This document shows positions 15,713 to 27,524 of a stretch of DNA of 64,000 nt, piece by piece (the first letter of the stretch is position 1; the number at the start of each line of letters is the position of its first letter). The stretch is from Rhodoblastus sp963748385 (lineage in GTDB: Bacteria; Pseudomonadota; Alphaproteobacteria; Rhizobiales; Beijerinckiaceae), in the NCBI GenBank assembly GCA_963748385.1, contig CAVVIQ010000020.1, forward strand, positions 310,001 through 374,000, in the 5' to 3' direction. The translations under genes and the position numbers were made by a program. The notes below the pieces were generated by a model. It searched no databases. It had not been told where the DNA came from and worked only from the letters and a program-made list of their open reading frames with translations.

Positions 15713-16846
15713 ATGAGCGCGGAATCGAAAGACAAGGCCGGCTTCCTCGGACGCCTGTTCAAGGTGCGGCACGCCGAAGACTCGTTCTGGGAGCCCAAGC
15801 CCGAGGCCGACGAAGAGGCGGATATCGCTCCCGCTCCCGCGCCTGAGCCTGCGCCTGTCGCGGAAATCGCGCCCGAATCGGCGCCCGCACCTGTTCCCGA
15901 ACCGCCGCCGGCGCAAAAATCGAACTGGTGGTCGCGGCTGCGGCACGGCCTGGCGCGGTCCTCCTCGTCGATCGCCCAGGGCGTCGCCGATATTTTCACC
16001 AAGAAAAAGCTCTCCGCCGACATGCTGGAAGATCTGGAGGACGTGCTGGTGCGCGCCGATCTCGGCGTCGGCGCCGCGACCCGGATCGCGGCCCTGGTCG
16101 GCAAGGGCCGTTACGACAAGCAGATCGCGCCGGAGGAAGTGCGCGCCATTCTCGCCGATGAGGTCGAGCGGGTGCTGGCGCCGGTCGCCCGGCCGCTGGA
16201 AATCGATGCTGCGAAAAGGCCCTTCGTGATTCTGGTGGTCGGGGTCAACGGCTCCGGCAAGACCACGACCATCGGCAAGCTCGCCGCGAAATTTTCCGCC
16301 GAGGGCAAAAAGCTCCTGCTCGTCGCCGGCGACACGTTTCGCGCCGCCGCGATCGAGCAGCTGAAAATATGGGGTGGACGCAAGAATGTCCCGGTGATCG
16401 CCCGCGAACCCGGGGCCGACGCCGCCGGCCTCGCCTTCGACGCGATCAAGGCTGCGCAGGAGCAGAACGCCGACGTGCTGCTGATGGATACGGCGGGGCG
16501 CCTGCAGAATCGCACGGAGCTGATGGCCGAGCTGGAAAAGATCGTGCGGGTGATGAAAAAAGTCGATGCGGAAGCGCCGCACGCCGTGCTTCTGGTGCTC
16601 GACGCGACGGTGGGCCAGAACGCCTTGAGTCAGGTCGAGATTTTCGGCAGGACGGCGGGCGTGACCGGCCTTGTCATGACCAAGCTCGACGGAACCGCGC
16701 GGGGCGGGATTCTGGTCGCCATAGCCGAAAAATTCCAGCTTCCGGTCCATTTCATCGGCGTCGGCGAGCAGGCGGACGATCTGGAGCCATTCACCGCCCG
16801 CGATTTCGCCCGCGCCATCGCCGGTTTCGAGGAGGAAAACGCTTGA
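15713..16846 (+). CDS. ftsY: Signal recognition particle receptor FtsY
   Basis: The 377-residue SRP receptor GTPase that delivers ribosome-nascent chain complexes to the Sec translocon at the inner membrane. A Pro/Ala/Glu-rich acidic region (about residues 25-75) precedes the N domain, and the G domain has GVNGSGKTTTIGKLAAK, VAGDTFRAAAIEQL, the DTAGRLQN motif and TKLDGTARGG. The ATG at 15713 has GGAGG just upstream; the frame extends 40 codons earlier but without homology. It is divergent from the pseudouridine synthase and overlaps or abuts yciB. Confidence 0.97.
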   Translation: MSAESKDKAGFLGRLFKVRHAEDSFWEPKPEADEEADIAPAPAPEPAPVAEIAPESAPAPVPEPPPAQKSNWWSRLRHGLARSSSSIAQGVADIFTKKKLSADMLEDLEDVLVRADLGVGAATRIAALVGKGRYDKQIAPEEVRAILADEVERVLAPVARPLEIDAAKRPFVILVVGVNGSGKTTTIGKLAAKFSAEGKKLLLVAGDTFRAAAIEQLKIWGGRKNVPVIAREPGADAAGLAFDAIKAAQEQNADVLLMDTAGRLQNRTELMAELEKIVRVMKKVDAEAPHAVLLVLDATVGQNALSQVEIFGRTAGVTGLVMTKLDGTARGGILVAIAEKFQLPVHFIGVGEQADDLEPFTARDFARAIAGFEEENA

Positions 16847-17502
16847 GCCCCCCAATGTCCGCCGGCCAGACCAGGAAGAAACTCGACCCGACGCTGAAAC
16901 TGGTTCTGGAAATCGGGCCTTTGATCCTGTTTTTCTTGGCCAATTCCAGGCCTGCCTTGTTCCACGGACTGGTGGGGCCGTTCCTGCCGGCCGGACTCAC
17001 GCCGGAAAAGACCGCGATCCTGACCGCGACCGGGGTGTTGATGATCGCGGCGCTCGCCGCCTTGCTGGTGTCGTGGCTGCTGACCCGCCATCTGCCGATC
17101 ATGCCGGTCGTCACCGCCATCGCGGTGGTGGTCTTCGGCGCGTTGACTTTCGTCTTTCAGGACAAGAGCTTCATTCAGATCAAGCTGACCGTGATCGATT
17201 GCCTGTTCGGCGCGGCTTTGCTTGGCGGGTTGGCGTTCGGCAAGCTCTTGTTGCCGGTCGTGTTCGACAGCGTGATGCATCTGGACGAAGCCGGCTGGCG
17301 CAGGCTGACGATCCGCTGGGGCCTGTTCTTCTTCGCCCTCGCCGGGCTCAACGAAATCCTGCGCCAGTCGCTGAGCTGGGACAATTGGGTGAAATTCAAG
17401 ACTTTTGGCGTCCTTCCGCTGACCGTGATTTTCGCCTTGGCCCAGACGCCGCTGATCCTGAAACACGAGATCAAGCCGGAGGCGGACGCGGAACATTTCT
17501 GA
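16843..17502 (+). CDS. yciB: Septation protein A (YciB/IspZ family)
   Basis: An inner-membrane protein of about 219 residues with five or six membrane helices, matching intracellular septation protein A (KLVLEIGPLILFFLANSRPALF, shown in part as KLVLEIGPLILFF, then IIDCLFGAALLGGL-like and LNEILRQSLSWDNWVKFKTF). It takes part in cell-envelope and division processes, but its exact role is unknown. The start is a judgement: TTG at 16843 overlaps the ftsY stop (TTGA) and has GGAGG seven bases upstream, whereas ATG at 16855 is 19 bases from that site. It is probably translationally coupled to ftsY. Confidence 0.92.
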   Translation: MSPPMSAGQTRKKLDPTLKLVLEIGPLILFFLANSRPALFHGLVGPFLPAGLTPEKTAILTATGVLMIAALAALLVSWLLTRHLPIMPVVTAIAVVVFGALTFVFQDKSFIQIKLTVIDCLFGAALLGGLAFGKLLLPVVFDSVMHLDEAGWRRLTIRWGLFFFALAGLNEILRQSLSWDNWVKFKTFGVLPLTVIFALAQTPLILKHEIKPEADAEHF

Positions 17503-17584
17503 GGCCGGCAACGTCGCGCTTTTTTAATCGCGCCGGCGCTCGTCAACGGGAGGCCGCTCCGTATTTGCGCTGACGACGCAGAGG

Positions 17585-17616
17585 AAATGCCGCCAAGTTT
17601 CATCATGGCGGCATTT
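17585..17616. terminator. Hairpin between convergent yciB and acnA
   Basis: A perfect 11-bp stem (AAATGCCGCCA with TGGCGGCATTT) around a 10-base loop, between the ends of two convergent genes. The T run is short and lies partly in the stem, so bidirectional termination is likely but not certain. Confidence 0.65.
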
Positions 17617-17652
17617 TAGTGTTGGCGCCCCCAGTCGGGGCGGGGCAGGAAA

Positions 17653-20379
<2,727 letters not shown>

Positions 20380-20544
20380 CGCTGGGAGATCCCGATGAAA
20401 GTTGTGGCGGGGCGAGGAAAGCGGATGAGAGGCTTATAGATAAATCGGCGCTCACAGGCTACACAAACAAAAGTTAGAGCCCGGACGCGCAAGCAAGGGG
20501 CGCGGCGTCAGCCGTCAGACCGTAAGGCCCCCTGGGAGGACCCT

Positions 20545-21222
20545 TTGCCGCCAGCCGAAGTCCGCCTGCCGAAAACTCAAGCCTTGCAAGCGATTTCCGC
20601 CAACGGATTGCGCGTCGATCGCGGCGGCCGGGCGATTGTTCGCGGCGTCGATTTTAAATTGCGGGCGGGCGAAGCCCTGCTCGTGCTCGGCCGCAACGGC
20701 GCCGGCAAATCGACTCTTTTGCGCGCGCTCGCCGGTTTTCTGCCTTTGCGTGAAGGCGAGATCAGGCTGAATGGCGGCGCCGACGCGCCGCTGGCCGAAC
20801 AGGCCCATTACGTCGGCCATGCGGATGGACTCAAGGCGGCCCTTACCGCGCTGGAAAATCTCGAATTCTGGGCGCGGATGCTCCAAAGCTCGTCGGAGCC
20901 GGCGCTTTCTCCCGATGGCGCTTTGGAGAAAGTGGGCCTCGCGCGGGTGGGCGATTTTCCCGTCGCTTATCTTTCCGCCGGCCAGAAACGCCGCGTCGCG
21001 CTGGCGCGACTTTTCGTCGCGCCGCGCCCGATCTGGCTGCTCGACGAGCCGGCGACCGCGCTCGACGTCGGTTCGCAACAGAAATTCGCCGAAGCCATGG
21101 CGTCGCATCGCGCCGGAGGCGGCTTCATCTTCGCCGCGACCCATGCGCCGCTCGGCCTCGTGGACGCCAAGGAGCTTCGTCTCGACGCGCCCCGGCCGCG
21201 CGATGCTGGAGGCGCCGTGTGA
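20545..21222 (+). CDS. ccmA: Haem exporter ATP-binding protein CcmA
   Basis: The 225-residue ATPase of the CcmABC transporter, which supplies haem to CcmE in the periplasm during c-type cytochrome maturation. Walker A is LGRNGAGKSTLLRAL, the signature is YLSAGQKRRVALARL and Walker B is IWLLDEPATALD. The start is TTG with a strong GGGAGGA ribosome site; there is no ATG at the expected position. It overlaps ccmB by four bases (GTGA). Confidence 0.95.
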   Translation: MPPAEVRLPKTQALQAISANGLRVDRGGRAIVRGVDFKLRAGEALLVLGRNGAGKSTLLRALAGFLPLREGEIRLNGGADAPLAEQAHYVGHADGLKAALTALENLEFWARMLQSSSEPALSPDGALEKVGLARVGDFPVAYLSAGQKRRVALARLFVAPRPIWLLDEPATALDVGSQQKFAEAMASHRAGGGFIFAATHAPLGLVDAKELRLDAPRPRDAGGAV

Positions 21223-21890
21223 CCTCGCCTCTCTGGGCCCTGTTCAGACGGGAATTGCTGATCGCCCGAAGCGTCGGCGGCGGCGGCGCGATGGGCGTGG
21301 TCTTTTTCCTCATCCTCGTGAGCCTCACGCCTTTCGCCATCGGGCCCGACCTCAACCTTCTGTCGCGGATCGGCCCGGCCATATTATGGATCGCGGCGCT
21401 GCTTTCGACCCTGCTCGGGCTCGACCGTCTCTTTCAGACCGACGCCGACGACGGTTCGCTCGATCTTATCCTGATGTCCTCGACGCCGCTGGAACTGGTG
21501 GTGCTGGCCAAATGTGCGGCCCACTGGACATTGACCGCGCTGCCGCTGATCGTCGTCGCGCCGCTGCTCGGGCTGACGCTCGGCATGGAGCCGATGGCGC
21601 TGGCCGGCGTCGCCGCCTCGCTGCTCGCTGGAACGCCCGCGCTGACCCTGCTCGGCGCCATCGGCGCCGGCCTGACGGCCGGCCTGCGGCGCGGCGGCCT
21701 GCTGATGGCCGTGCTGATCCTGCCGCTTACAACGCCGGCGCTGATCTTTGGCGTCGCCAGCGCCTCGGCCGCGAGCGGAGGGACCGTGCCCTTCCATACG
21801 CCCTTCCTGATCCTGTGCGGCCTGTCGCTGATGGCGGTCGCGGGCGCGCCTTTCGCCGCCGCCGCGGCTCTGCGCGCGCGGGAGGCGTAA
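21219..21890 (+). CDS. ccmB: Haem exporter permease CcmB
   Basis: A 223-residue inner-membrane protein with six predicted helices. It starts at GTG overlapping the ccmA stop. The N-terminal LWALFRRELLIARSVGGG and the conserved GLDRLFQTDADDGSLDLIL stretch (shown in part as GLDRLFQTDADDGSL) identify CcmB. It is the membrane partner of CcmA. A gap of 97 bases to ccmC is the only real spacing within the ccm genes. Confidence 0.95.
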   Translation: MTSPLWALFRRELLIARSVGGGGAMGVVFFLILVSLTPFAIGPDLNLLSRIGPAILWIAALLSTLLGLDRLFQTDADDGSLDLILMSSTPLELVVLAKCAAHWTLTALPLIVVAPLLGLTLGMEPMALAGVAASLLAGTPALTLLGAIGAGLTAGLRRGGLLMAVLILPLTTPALIFGVASASAASGGTVPFHTPFLILCGLSLMAVAGAPFAAAAALRAREA

Positions 21891-21987
21891 TTTCGCCGTC
21901 TTTTCGTCGCTCCTGCCGGGCAGGAATTGCAATTCCAAGCGCCTGAGCCTAATCAGGCGGCGCGCCTGGGGAGGACGGGTCAGGTCC

Positions 21988-22740
21988 ATGCTCAAATACG
22001 CCAATCCGACGAATTTTCTCGCGCTCGCGGCGCGGCTCATTCCGTGGCTCGCCGCGTCGGCGGCGCTCGCGGTCGCGGTCGGCCTCTATCTTACCTTTTT
22101 CGTCGCGCCCGACGACTATCAGCAGGGCTCCTCGGTCAAGATCATGTATCTGCACGTGCCGGCGGCCTGGCTCGGCATGATGTGCTACATGGTGATGACG
22201 TCCGCCGCGCTCGGAACCCTGGTCTGGCGACATCCGCTGGCCGACGCCGCCCAAAAGGCCGCCGCGCCGCTCGGCGCCGCTTTCACTCTGGTCTGTCTGG
22301 TCACCGGTTCGCTGTGGGGCAAGCCGATGTGGGGGACATGGTGGGTGTGGGACGCGCGCCTGACCTCGGTTCTGGTGCTGTTCCTGATCTATCTCGGCTT
22401 GATCGGCCTGTGGCAGACCATCGAGGAGCCGGCCCAGGCCGCGCGCGCCGCCGCGATCCTCACGCTGGTCGGCGTCGTCAACATTCCGATCATCAAATTC
22501 TCGGTCGATTGGTGGAACACGCTGCACCAGTCGGCTTCCGTCTTCCGTCTGGGCGGGCCGACCATCGCGGCCTCGATGCTATGGCCGCTGCTCGTCATGG
22601 CGCTGGGCTTCACATTGCTGTTCTTCACCCTGCACCTGATGGCGATCCGCAACGAGATCCTGAGCCGCCGTCTGCGTCGCCTCAGCATCACGGCCGCCGC
22701 GGCGGAAGATCCGGAAATCGCCACGGAGCCAGCGCAATGA
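21988..22740 (+). CDS. ccmC: Haem exporter/haem-handling protein CcmC
   Basis: A 250-residue, six-helix membrane protein of the haem-handling family. The tryptophan-rich periplasmic motif is WGTWWVWDARLTSVL, and the conserved histidines are in IMYLHVPAAWLGM and in WWNTLHQSASVF. CcmC loads haem onto CcmE. The ATG at 21988 is preceded by a weak ribosome site. The gene ends in ATGA overlapping ccmD, so it is coupled to it. Confidence 0.96.
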   Translation: MLKYANPTNFLALAARLIPWLAASAALAVAVGLYLTFFVAPDDYQQGSSVKIMYLHVPAAWLGMMCYMVMTSAALGTLVWRHPLADAAQKAAAPLGAAFTLVCLVTGSLWGKPMWGTWWVWDARLTSVLVLFLIYLGLIGLWQTIEEPAQAARAAAILTLVGVVNIPIIKFSVDWWNTLHQSASVFRLGGPTIAASMLWPLLVMALGFTLLFFTLHLMAIRNEILSRRLRRLSITAAAAEDPEIATEPAQ

Positions 22741-22880
22741 AGGACTATTCCTTCTATATCGCCTCGGCTTATGGATTCGCCGCGCTGGTGATCTGCGCGG
22801 TGGTGGTGAAGATCATGTTCGATTATCGGGCGCTGCGCCGAAAACTCGCGCGTTTCGACAACACGGGGCAGGATCGATGA
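22737..22880 (+). CDS. ccmD: Haem exporter protein CcmD
   Basis: A 47-residue single-span membrane protein, starting at ATG overlapping the ccmC stop and ending in an overlap with ccmG. The sequence has the CcmD look: KDYSFYIASAYGFAALV, then a helix, then the basic tail YRALRRKLARF with the conserved Tyr and Arg residues. It is needed for release of holo-CcmE from CcmABC. Confidence 0.93.
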   Translation: MKDYSFYIASAYGFAALVICAVVVKIMFDYRALRRKLARFDNTGQDR

Positions 22881-23464
22881 ATGCGGCGAACGAGACGCCC
22901 ACGCCCCAGAGCGGGTGGGTTCGGGCGCTGCCCCTGCTGATTTTCGCCGCCATTTCCCTTTTCCTCGGCTGGCGGCTCTATCTCGGCCGCGATCCTTCGC
23001 TGGTGCCCTCGGCCCTGATCGGCAAGGACGCGCCCGCCATCAATCTTCCGGCGGTTCCGGGAACCGGCAGGCCCGGTCTCTCGGACGCCGATCTGCGCAA
23101 GGGCGGCGTGACCATCGTCAATTATTTCGCCTCCTGGTGTTCGCCTTGCCGGGTCGAACATCCGATCTTGCGCGAACTGGCGGCGAATCAGGCGCTCAAG
23201 GCGATGGGCGTCCGGCTGGTCGGCGTCAACTACAAGGACGACCCGGCCAATGTCGGGCAATTCCTTGCCGAGGAGGGCGATCCCTATGCGGCGATCGGCA
23301 TGGATTCGAGCGGCCGCGCCGGCATCGACTGGGGCCTGACCGGCGTTCCCGAGACCTATATCGTGCGCGGCGACGGCAAGATCGCATACAAATTGATCGG
23401 CCCGCTCACCGAGGACACGCTGAACTCCATCCTCCTGCCGCAAATATCCAAAGCCTTGCGCTGA
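22877..23464 (+). CDS. ccmG: Thiol:disulfide interchange protein CcmG/DsbE
   Basis: A 195-residue periplasmic thioredoxin-fold protein anchored by one N-terminal helix (ALPLLIFAAISLFLGWRLYL, about residues 15-34). The redox motif is SWCSPCRVEHP, with two active-site cysteines, and the family cis-Pro region is TGVPETYIVRGDG. It reduces apocytochrome c before haem attachment. It is the last ccm gene here; ccmE, ccmF and ccmH are not in the window, so they must be elsewhere. Confidence 0.95.
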   Translation: MNAANETPTPQSGWVRALPLLIFAAISLFLGWRLYLGRDPSLVPSALIGKDAPAINLPAVPGTGRPGLSDADLRKGGVTIVNYFASWCSPCRVEHPILRELAANQALKAMGVRLVGVNYKDDPANVGQFLAEEGDPYAAIGMDSSGRAGIDWGLTGVPETYIVRGDGKIAYKLIGPLTEDTLNSILLPQISKALR

Positions 23465-23493
23465 TTCCCGCTTCCCTCGCCAGAATTCAATCC

Positions 23494-24834
23494 ATGTCCC
23501 ATGCCGCCGCCGCCAAACCCTTGACCGCCCGCGCCTGCGGCCCGCTGCGCGGCCGCGCCCGGCCGCCGGGCGACAAGAGCATCTCCCATCGCGCCTTTCT
23601 GCTCGGCCTTTTGTCCGTCGGCGAGACGCTGGTGACCGGCCTGCTCGAAGGCGAGGACGTCCTCAACACCGGCCGCGCCTGCGCCCAGTTGGGCGCTCAC
23701 GTCGAGCGGGTCGGCGAGGGCCGATGGCGCATTCGCGGCATGGGCCTTGGCTCGATTCTGGAACCGCGCGAGACGCTCGATTTCGGCAATGCCGGCACCG
23801 GTTCACGCCTGATGATGGGAGTGGTCGGCGGCCATGGAATCACCGCCCGTTTCGATGGCGACGCCTCGCTGCGCAAACGCCCGATGCGCCGCATTCTCGA
23901 TCCGCTGGCGCTGATGGGCGCCGAAGTTCTGGAGCAGGCGGAGGGCGGGCGCTGCCCGATCCTGCTGAAAGGGACGCCGGAGCCGGCGCCGATCGAATAT
24001 CGCACGCCGGTCGCCTCGGCGCAGATCAAATCGGCGGTCCTGCTCGCGGGCCTCAACGCTCTCGGCCGCACCACAATCATCGAAAGCGAGGCGAGCCGCG
24101 ACCACACCGAAAAGATGCTGACCTATTTCGGCGCGTCCGTCGCATCCGAGCCTTTCGGCGAGCATGGCCGCAAGATCACGCTGGAAGGGCGCCCCGAATT
24201 CACGCCGCGCCCGATCATGGTTCCGGTCGATCCGTCCTCGGCCGCCTTCCTCATCGCGGCGGCCTTGCTGGTCAAGGGGTCCGAAATCGTCGTGGAAGGG
24301 GTGATGATGAACCCGCTTCGTTCGGGCTTCCTCGCCACCTTGCTCGAGATGGGCGCGCGGATCGACATTCTCGACCGGCGCGAGGAAGGCGGCGAGGAGG
24401 TCGCCGACCTGCGGGTTCGCCACAGCGATCTGACGGGCGTCGATGTGCCGGCGGCGCGCGCCCCGGCCATGATCGACGAATATCTCATCCTCGCGGTGGT
24501 CGCCGCCTTCGCCAAGGGCGCGACCCGAATGAACGGCCTTCAGGAATTGCGGGTCAAGGAATCGGACCGCCTCGCCGCGACCGCAGCCGGCCTGACCGCC
24601 AATGGCGTCAAGGCGACGATCGACGGCGACGACCTCATCGTCGAGGGAGGCGCGGGCGCCTGTCCCGGCGGCGGCCTGGTCGAGACCCACCTGGATCATC
24701 GCCTCGCCATGAGTTTTCTGGTGATGGGCCTGGCCTCGGACAGGCCGGTGACGGTCGACGACGAAACCATGATCGCCACCTCCTTCCCGACCTTCCGGCC
24801 GCTCATGGCCAGCCTCGGCGCGGAATTTTCATGA
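23494..24834 (+). CDS. aroA: 3-phosphoshikimate 1-carboxyvinyltransferase (EPSP synthase)
   Basis: A 446-residue EPSP synthase that adds the enolpyruvyl group of PEP to shikimate 3-phosphate in the shikimate pathway. Landmarks are RPPGDKSISHRAFLLG at the start, NAGTGSRLMMG, SAQIKSAVLLAGLNA and RDHTEKML, and the C-terminal KESDRLAA and DHRLAMSF. The ATG at 23494 gives the normal length. It lies 29 bases after ccmG and overlaps cmk by four bases (ATGA), the common aroA-cmk pair. Confidence 0.97.
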   Translation: MSHAAAAKPLTARACGPLRGRARPPGDKSISHRAFLLGLLSVGETLVTGLLEGEDVLNTGRACAQLGAHVERVGEGRWRIRGMGLGSILEPRETLDFGNAGTGSRLMMGVVGGHGITARFDGDASLRKRPMRRILDPLALMGAEVLEQAEGGRCPILLKGTPEPAPIEYRTPVASAQIKSAVLLAGLNALGRTTIIESEASRDHTEKMLTYFGASVASEPFGEHGRKITLEGRPEFTPRPIMVPVDPSSAAFLIAAALLVKGSEIVVEGVMMNPLRSGFLATLLEMGARIDILDRREEGGEEVADLRVRHSDLTGVDVPAARAPAMIDEYLILAVVAAFAKGATRMNGLQELRVKESDRLAATAAGLTANGVKATIDGDDLIVEGGAGACPGGGLVETHLDHRLAMSFLVMGLASDRPVTVDDETMIATSFPTFRPLMASLGAEFS

Positions 24835-25457
24835 TGATCATCGCCATCGACGGGCCGGCGGCCTCCGGCAAGGGCACGATCGCCCGCCGTCTTGCCGCCC
24901 ATTTCGGCCTGCCGCATCTCGACACCGGCCTGCTCTATCGCGCCACCGCCCGCGTCCTGCTCGACGAGGGATCGAGACTGGATGACGTCGAAAAGGCGGT
25001 GAGCGCCGCGCGCGGACTCGCCTTGCTCGATTTCGACGAGGAGCGGCTGCGCGGCCGGGAAATGGGCGAGGCGGCCTCGGTGGTTGCGGCCATCCCGCAA
25101 GTGCGGGCGGCGCTGATCGACATGCAGCGCGCCTTCGCCGCGCGCCCGCAGGGCGCGGTGCTCGACGGACGCGACATCGGCACGGTAATCGCGCCTGAAG
25201 CAGACGCGAAAATCTTTGTCACCGCAAGCCCGGAAGCCCGCGCCCAGCGCCGGGCGCTGGAGCTGCGCGGACGTGGCGAGACGGTCGACTACGCGTCGAT
25301 CCTCCAAGACATAAGAAAACGCGACCAGCGCGACAGCGAACGGGCCGATGCGCCGCTCAAGCCGGCGGACGACGCGAAAATCCTCGACACGACGGATTTG
25401 AACATCGAGGCGGCCTTTGCCGCGGCTTTGGCGATGGTCGAGGCAAGGGTGGGCTGA
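24831..25457 (+). CDS. cmk: Cytidylate kinase
   Basis: A 208-residue CMP/dCMP kinase with P-loop DGPAASGKGTIARRLA, LDTGLLYRA and the nucleotide-binding DGRDIGTVIAPEAD. Length is typical. Two consecutive ATG codons (24831 and 24834) are possible starts; both overlap the end of aroA. In many bacteria rpsA follows cmk, but here a DUF4105 membrane protein comes next. Confidence 0.96.
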   Translation: MMIIAIDGPAASGKGTIARRLAAHFGLPHLDTGLLYRATARVLLDEGSRLDDVEKAVSAARGLALLDFDEERLRGREMGEAASVVAAIPQVRAALIDMQRAFAARPQGAVLDGRDIGTVIAPEADAKIFVTASPEARAQRRALELRGRGETVDYASILQDIRKRDQRDSERADAPLKPADDAKILDTTDLNIEAAFAAALAMVEARVG

Positions 25458-25563
25458 TTCCCTTCGCCTCGCGGCATGGGCGAGGCCTTCGGGAAAATTT
25501 TGCTCTTTGCGCCCGGCGCGGGATAAGCTTTGCCGGAACCGACAGCGCAAGGGGAATCTTCCA

Positions 25564-26595
25564 TTGGGACATCAGAGGCGGGTTTTCGCGACGATCTTTT
25601 GGGGCCTCGTCGCCCTTCTGGTCATATTTCCGGTCGGCCTGTGGGCTTCACTCGCGCTGTGGTTCCGCGTTCCCGGCGCCGAATGGCTGCGCGCCATCGG
25701 CGCGGCCTCCTTCGGGGTCGTCAGCCTGTGGACCATCGCCGCCATTTTCTCCGCGCGCCGCTGGCGGGCTCTTGGCGTCTTCGTTTTGGCTTTTGGTGGC
25801 GTTCTCCTGTGGTGGGGGACGATCAAGCCGCCGGCGGTAGCGGATTGGGCGCCCGATGTCGCCCGCCAGGTCACGGGCGTCGTCGAGGGCGATATTCTGA
25901 CGCTGAAAAATGTCCGCGACTTCGACTGGACCAACCGGACCGAATTCAGGCAACGCTGGGTCTCGGAAAGCTACGATCTCGCCAGATTGCGCGAGCTCGA
26001 CGTCTTCCTGGCCTATTGGGCCGGGCCGGAAATGACCCATCTGATCATCAGCTTCGGCTTCGACGACGGCCGCCGGCTGGCCTGGTCCGTAGAGGTCCGC
26101 AGCCGCGAGGGCGGCGAATTTTCGCCGATCGCCGATCTGTTCCGGTCGAACCCGCTGGTGATCCTCGCCTCGGACGAACGCGACGTCGTGCGGCTGCGCT
26201 CGAACATTCGCGAGGAAGATGTGCAACTGTACCGGCTGCGCACGCCGCCGGACGTCGCCCGAATGCTCCTGCTGCAATATGTCGACGATGCGAATGGGCT
26301 GGCGAAGCAGCCGGAATTCTACAATTCGATCACCACGAATTGCACGACCGCCGTGGTGAAGCTGATCCGCGCCGCCGGCGGACACATGCCTTTCGACTGG
26401 CGGCTGATCGTCAACGGCTTCCTGCCGAGCTACCTCTACGATCGCGGCGCGGTCGACACGCGGATTTCGCTCGAAGAACTGCGGGCGCGCGCGCAGATCA
26501 GCGCGCGCGCCCGGAAAGCTGGCGATTCGCCGGATTTTTCGAACATCATCCGCGAGGGCGTCCCGTCGCCTTGGCAAAGTGCGAATCTTCCGTGA
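25564..26595 (+). CDS. DUF4105 (Lnb N-terminal periplasmic) domain membrane protein
   Basis: A 343-residue protein. Three hydrophobic segments fill about the first 95 residues (IFWGLVALLVIFPVGLWASL, then two more ending VFVLAFGGVLLWWG), and the remainder is a DUF4105 domain, now also named for the lipoprotein N-acyltransferase Lnb. In that domain the EFRQRWVSESYDL, HLIISFGFDDGR and ITTNCTTAVVKLIR segments are visible; the last carries a cysteine in the position expected for a thiol-protease-like active site. TTG at 25564 is chosen because it has a GGGGAA ribosome site and begins the first helix; no ATG is nearby. Lipoprotein acylation is inferred from the family name only. Confidence 0.78.
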   Translation: MGHQRRVFATIFWGLVALLVIFPVGLWASLALWFRVPGAEWLRAIGAASFGVVSLWTIAAIFSARRWRALGVFVLAFGGVLLWWGTIKPPAVADWAPDVARQVTGVVEGDILTLKNVRDFDWTNRTEFRQRWVSESYDLARLRELDVFLAYWAGPEMTHLIISFGFDDGRRLAWSVEVRSREGGEFSPIADLFRSNPLVILASDERDVVRLRSNIREEDVQLYRLRTPPDVARMLLLQYVDDANGLAKQPEFYNSITTNCTTAVVKLIRAAGGHMPFDWRLIVNGFLPSYLYDRGAVDTRISLEELRARAQISARARKAGDSPDFSNIIREGVPSPWQSANLP

Positions 26596-26711
26596 AGGCT
26601 CTCGCGGTTCGATCGGCGCATCGGAGGGCCGCAGGGCTTCCTCGCAAGCCTTCCCCAACGCGCCGACCGCGTCGAAGTTCCAGACGAGGGCGTTGCAAAG
26701 GCTTGCGCCTT

Positions 26712-26740
26712 TTGACGAATAATGGTTGTCGGCGTAGATT
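26712..26740 (+). promoter_or_regulatory. Sigma-70-type promoter upstream of the response regulator
   Basis: TTGACG at 26712-26717 and TAGATT at 26735-26740 are separated by exactly 17 bases. The second box ends 64 bases before the response-regulator start. Matches are close to consensus in an otherwise GC-rich region. Confidence 0.6.
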
Positions 26741-26804
26741 CAGCTTACTTCGGGCTTGGTCGCCGCCCTCAGCTTGATGTTTGCCGCTCGGCGCAGGATC
26801 ATTC

Positions 26805-27491
26805 ATGTCGCAAATCCGTCGGATTTTGATCGTCGATGATGACCCTCTCCTGCGGGTTTCCCTTGCCGAACAATTAGGCGTTCACGACGACTTCGTCACC
26901 GTCGAGGCGGCGAACGCGGCTGAAGCCATGGAAGCGATTCGCAAGGGGCAGCTCGACCTGGTCATCATGGATGTCGGTCTGCCCGACGCCGATGGGCGCG
27001 AAGCCGTCAAAAAGTTGCGCGCGGAGGGTTTCAACAAGCCTGTCATCATGCTGACGGCGCACGATTCTGAAACCGACATCGTTTCGGGGTTTGACTCGGG
27101 GGCCAACGACTACGTCAACAAGCCCTTTCGATTTGCGGTCTTGCTGGCGCGAATTCGCGCCCATCTGCGTCAATATGAATTGAGCGAGGATGCGACCTTT
27201 CAGGTGGGAGCTTATACGTTCAGTCCCAACGCCAAAATGCTGCTGTCCGAAAATGGCGTGAAGCTCAGATTGACGGAAAAAGAAACCGCGATCCTGCAAT
27301 ATCTCAACCGCGCCAAGGGAGAAGTGGTCTCACGCGACGATCTTTTGCGGGATGTGTGGGGTTATAACGCCAATGTCACGACGCACACGTTGGAAACGCA
27401 TATCTACCGCCTGAGACAAAAAATTGAAAGCGATCCCGCAAACGCGAAATTGCTTTTGACGGACGCGGGCGGCTATCGTCTGGCGACATGA
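26805..27491 (+). CDS. OmpR/PhoB-family response regulator
   Basis: A 228-residue two-component regulator. The receiver domain (residues 1-120) has the acidic pocket VDDDP, the phosphate-accepting Asp-56 in VIMDVGLPDADG, Thr in MLTAHDS and Lys-106 in YVNKPFR. The C-terminal winged-helix DNA-binding domain includes LTEKETAILQYLNRA and THTLETHIYRLRQKIE. The ATG at 26805 is used; an earlier in-frame ATG adds eight residues. No histidine kinase is near, so it is an orphan. The next gene, a cyclic-nucleotide-binding protein, starts 33 bases later on the same strand. Confidence 0.94.
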   Translation: MSQIRRILIVDDDPLLRVSLAEQLGVHDDFVTVEAANAAEAMEAIRKGQLDLVIMDVGLPDADGREAVKKLRAEGFNKPVIMLTAHDSETDIVSGFDSGANDYVNKPFRFAVLLARIRAHLRQYELSEDATFQVGAYTFSPNAKMLLSENGVKLRLTEKETAILQYLNRAKGEVVSRDDLLRDVWGYNANVTTHTLETHIYRLRQKIESDPANAKLLLTDAGGYRLAT

Positions 27492-27524
27492 AACTCAGCC
27501 TTGCGCAGTGAATTCAGGACCATC

